NCBI GenBank assembly: GCA_019747095.1
Contig: JAIERG010000072.1
Coordinates: forward strand, 1-44,052
From: Caulobacteraceae bacterium
GTDB lineage: Bacteria; Pseudomonadota; Alphaproteobacteria; Caulobacterales; Caulobacteraceae
Direction: 5' to 3'
Length of the DNA stretch: 44,052 nucleotides
Notes under the pieces: model-generated
Database searches by the model: none
Told to the model about the DNA's origin: nothing
What the model saw: the letters and a program-made list of their open reading frames with translations, nothing else
Translations under genes and position numbers: made by a program
Shown here: piece by piece, positions 42,073 through 44,052 of the stretch
Position numbering within the stretch: the first letter of the stretch is position 1
How the letters are laid out: every line of letters starts with the position of its first letter

Positions 42073-42888
42073 TCAGCCTTCCGGTTCGGGCTCGGCGTAG
42101 GCCACAGCGCTGATGATCTGGAAGGTCGGCGTGTCGTTAATGCAGCTCGCGCCGATGCCGCGCCGCGCCCGGCCCGGCTCGGTGATGTCGGCGGCGTAGT
42201 AGCTTCCGTCCGGCGGGCACAGACGGCTGTCCCGACCCTCCTCGCGCCGCCGCAGGGGCTGGGCATAGGGGAAGTAATCCGGGTCCCATGCCCGGCAGGG
42301 ATCGGCGAGGGCGGCCTCGATCGTGCGCACGGTCCGGTCCGGCAGGCGACCCGTTCGGGGCGGCCAGCGCAGGTCTGGGTCGTTCTGCGTCCGCTCATAC
42401 AGCTCCAGCGCCTCCATGGCGGCCTTGTACTCGGGCGAGTCTTCGGACCATCCCCCCGGGGGCGGAGGCGGCGGGGGCGGAGGCGGCGGAGGCGGTGCGC
42501 CGTAGTCGCGGCTCTGCCGCCACAGGCTCCATGTGCCGTCGGCGGCCTTCCACACCACGGCGCGCACGTCGCTGGAGTACATGCCCCCGGCAGGCAGGTT
42601 GGCGCGGATGACGACCACGGCGTCGGCCGGCACCCGGGCCTCGGCCGAGGCAGGCAGTTCGACGAAGCCCGTGGCGTTGGGGTCGGCGGACTGGGCGATG
42701 CGCTCGGCGCGCTGCTCGGCGACCTTTGTCAGGTCCAGGTGGGCGACGCCGGGACAGGCACCCTGCGGCGGCGGCTGGATCCCTCCGGCGGCGATCCACG
42801 CCCCGACCTGGGGCGGCGGCGGACCGGCGCATCCGGCCACCAGCAGCGACAGCCCCACCGCCGTCGCGCGCGGCATCACCAGGTTCAT
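42073..42888 (-). CDS. Putative lipoprotein with a 13-proline run
   Basis: A 271-residue protein with a lipoprotein signal ([11 protein letters not shown], Cys about residue 20) and no recognised domain. Features: Pro-rich stretches after the Cys, [20 protein letters not shown], and then thirteen consecutive prolines. After these comes a charged C-terminal part ([20 protein letters not shown]). The ATG at 42888 has GGGAG upstream; the ORF track starts 18 codons earlier. It lies between the PEP mutase-like gene and, divergently, uvrB. Function unknown. Confidence 0.75.
   Translation of the reverse strand: MNLVMPRATAVGLSLLVAGCAGPPPPQVGAWIAAGGIQPPPQGACPGVAHLDLTKVAEQRAERIAQSADPNATGFVELPASAEARVPADAVVVIRANLPAGGMYSSDVRAVVWKAADGTWSLWRQSRDYGAPPPPPPPPPPPPPGGWSEDSPEYKAAMEALELYERTQNDPDLRWPPRTGRLPDRTVRTIEAALADPCRAWDPDYFPYAQPLRRREEGRDSRLCPPDGSYYAADITEPGRARRGIGASCINDTPTFQIISAVAYAEPEPEG
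42457..42495 (-). repeat. Trinucleotide repeat coding for 13 prolines
   Basis: Thirteen successive codons of the CCN type (plus strand cgg, ggg and agg units) inside the lipoprotein gene. Such runs vary in length by slippage and stall ribosomes without EF-P. Confidence 0.85.
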
Positions 42889-42991
42889 GGTCCCGTCTCC
42901 CCGTTCGCCCGCCACTCTTCCTGTCGCGTCGGCAGGTGGCAAGAGCGGGCGGCGGCGACTGGCGCGGCCCGACGGCGGGACCTACATTCGC

Positions 42992-43006
42992 GTTCATGAA
43001 CCGTTC
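42992..43006 (+). promoter_or_regulatory. LexA box GTTC-N7-GTTC over the uvrB start codon
   Basis: GTTC (42992-42995), seven bases, GTTC (43003-43006): an exact match to the direct-repeat LexA operator of alphaproteobacteria. The seven spacer bases begin with the proposed uvrB ATG. uvrB is a classic SOS gene, so the placement makes sense as an operator, though it is unusually far downstream. Confidence 0.65.
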
Positions 43007-44052
43007 CTCCACGCCCTCCGCCAAGGCCCCGCGCGCGAAGAAGCCGGTGCACACGCCCAACCCGGGCGTCGCGGAGGCGCAGACGCCCTTCATCCGCGAC
43101 GGCGCGCCCCTGCCCGACGTCATGGCGAAGATGCCCATGTTCGCGCCGGTCAGCGGCCCTCGCCTGACGCCGGAGGAGGCCCCCGGCGCGCCCAGCGACT
43201 GGAAGCCCCACCGCCCCGAGCGCGCCGCCGACAGGAAGGGTGGACGCTTCCGCCTCGTCACCGACTACACCCCCGCCGGCGACCAGCCCGCGGCCATCGC
43301 CGAGCTGGTGGCCCAGGCCGAGGCCGGCGACCGCGATCAGGTGCTGCTGGGCGTCACCGGCTCGGGCAAGACCTTCACCATGGCCAAGGTCATCGAACAG
43401 ACCCAGCGCCCGGCCCTGATCCTGGCCCCCAACAAGACCCTCGCCGCCCAGCTGTATTCCGAGTTCAAGGCCTTCTTCCCCGACAACGCGGTGGAGTACT
43501 TCGTCAGCTACTACGACTACTACCAACCGGAAGCATATGTACCTAGAACTGATACATATATCGAAAAGGACTCATCCATAAACGAGCAGATCGACCGCAT
43601 GCGTCACTCGGCGACGCGGGCGATCCTGGAGCGGGACGACGTCATCGTCGTGGCCTCGGTCAGCTGCATCTACGGCATCGGCTCGGTCGAGACCTATACG
43701 GCCATGACCTTCGACCTGAAGGTCGGCGCGACGATCGATGAGGCGAAGCTGAGGGCGGATCTGATCGCGCTGCAGTACAAGAGGAACGACGCCGCCTTCG
43801 AGCGCGGCATGTTTCGCAAGCGCGGCGACACGATCGAGATCTTCCCCGTCCACCTGGAGGACCGCGCCTGGCGCGTCAGCCTGTTCGGCGACGAGATCGA
43901 GGCCATCGCCGAGTTCGACCCCCTGACCGGCAAGAAGACCGCCGATCTGGAGGAGGTCACCGTCTACGCCGCCAGCCACTACGTCACGCCGCGCCCGACG
44001 CTCAACCAGGCCATCCACGGCATCAAGGCCGAGCTGAAGGAGACGCTCGACT
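42996..44052 (+). CDS. uvrB: UvrABC system protein B, N-terminal part (runs off window)
   Basis: Damage-verifying helicase-like subunit of nucleotide excision repair, partner of UvrA and UvrC. The ORF is open at the window end (352 codons here), so the track omits it. An extension of about 85 residues, Pro- and Lys-rich ([15 protein letters not shown]), precedes the usual start [17 protein letters not shown]. Walker [33 protein letters not shown], and the beta-hairpin region [20 protein letters not shown] follow. Codons from 43524 to 43580 are markedly AT-rich, unlike the rest. A true start further downstream (for example the ATG near 43120) cannot be excluded. Confidence 0.93.
   Translation, partial: MNRSSTPSAKAPRAKKPVHTPNPGVAEAQTPFIRDGAPLPDVMAKMPMFAPVSGPRLTPEEAPGAPSDWKPHRPERAADRKGGRFRLVTDYTPAGDQPAAIAELVAQAEAGDRDQVLLGVTGSGKTFTMAKVIEQTQRPALILAPNKTLAAQLYSEFKAFFPDNAVEYFVSYYDYYQPEAYVPRTDTYIEKDSSINEQIDRMRHSATRAILERDDVIVVASVSCIYGIGSVETYTAMTFDLKVGATIDEAKLRADLIALQYKRNDAAFERGMFRKRGDTIEIFPVHLEDRAWRVSLFGDEIEAIAEFDPLTGKKTADLEEVTVYAASHYVTPRPTLNQAIHGIKAELKETLD
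43524..43580 (+). other. AT-rich codon island with 7-bp dyad inside uvrB
   Basis: Nineteen codons (CAA CCG GAA GCA TAT GTA ... TCA TCC ATA), 22 G/C of 57 by hand count, within a gene of about two-thirds GC. Includes AGA and ATA, codons that look rare elsewhere here. ATATGTA (43535-43541) and TACATAT (43553-43559) are an exact inverted repeat separated by 11 bases. The encoded residues are fully conventional UvrB sequence. Confidence 0.7.

Noticed and set aside
42457-42495. CRISPR or tandem-repeat element
   Set aside because: The G-rich repeat is just the complement of proline codons inside the lipoprotein gene.

Overview
The window is GC-rich (about two-thirds GC by eye) and densely packed. 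It reads as a chromosomal segment of a Caulobacterales alphaproteobacterium, most likely Brevundimonas or a close relative. The evidence is the pilA-cpaA-cpaB-cpaC-cpaD-cpaE-cpaF-tadB-tadC order known from Caulobacter, a TIGR02300/FYDLN-type acidic protein, an aroA-cmk-rpsA-ihfB locus, a GTTC-N7-GTTC type LexA box and TTAACC motifs like CtrA half-sites. I see no rRNA, CRISPR array, insertion sequence, prophage or plasmid gene, so this is mostly core genome.

Layout. 1-1390 (minus): 5' end of ctaD and all of ctaC (cytochrome aa3 oxidase). 1568-3214 (minus): a His-rich cation diffusion facilitator and a six-helix putative metal transporter, behind a GTTA-N5-TAAC operator candidate. 3257-5219 (minus): cyclopropane fatty acid synthase and pgsA. 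5282-8240 (minus): beta carbonic anhydrase, a YdeI-like protein and uvrC. 8300-9920 (plus): rplU-rpmA with a leader hairpin and a terminator, then a GNAT acetyltransferase. 9927-13504: periplasmic M20 amidohydrolase, a ferredoxin-like protein, an MFS transporter and an SRPBCC protein.

13509-24958 is a complete tight-adherence (Flp/Tad) pilus locus. The pilin pilA is followed on the minus strand by the prepilin peptidase, the RcpC-like protein, secretin, pilotin-like lipoprotein, TadZ-type localisation ATPase, motor ATPase and two platform proteins. Divergently, on the plus strand, lie a stand-alone secretin N-domain protein and two TadE/TadG-type pseudopilins.

24955-28548 (minus): pabB translationally coupled to a tyrosine phosphatase, then two tandem paralogous membrane proteins with a small winged-helix regulator. 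28644-30619 (plus): a methyltransferase and a GNAT-like protein. 30616-35687 (minus): aroA, a small membrane protein, cmk, rpsA, ihfB, mscL. 35822-36513 (plus): TIGR02300 protein and tRNA-Ala(GGC). 36638-38387 (minus): DUF6481 protein, a glycine-zipper miniprotein, and a small XRE regulator overlapping a membrane-protein gene. 38515-44052: M14 metallopeptidase, PEP mutase-like enzyme, a polyproline lipoprotein, and the first third or so of uvrB.

The most unusual signals are these: (i) a short AT-rich stretch of atypical codons with a 7-bp dyad buried in the conserved core of uvrB; (ii) a perfect LexA-type direct repeat straddling the uvrB start codon; (iii) two separate 'membrane protein plus small HTH' cassettes with visible operators, one of them an exact 18-bp tandem repeat; (iv) a terminator-like hairpin at the predicted 5' end of the rplU mRNA; (v) two convergent gene pairs whose stop codons are the two strands of one CTAG.
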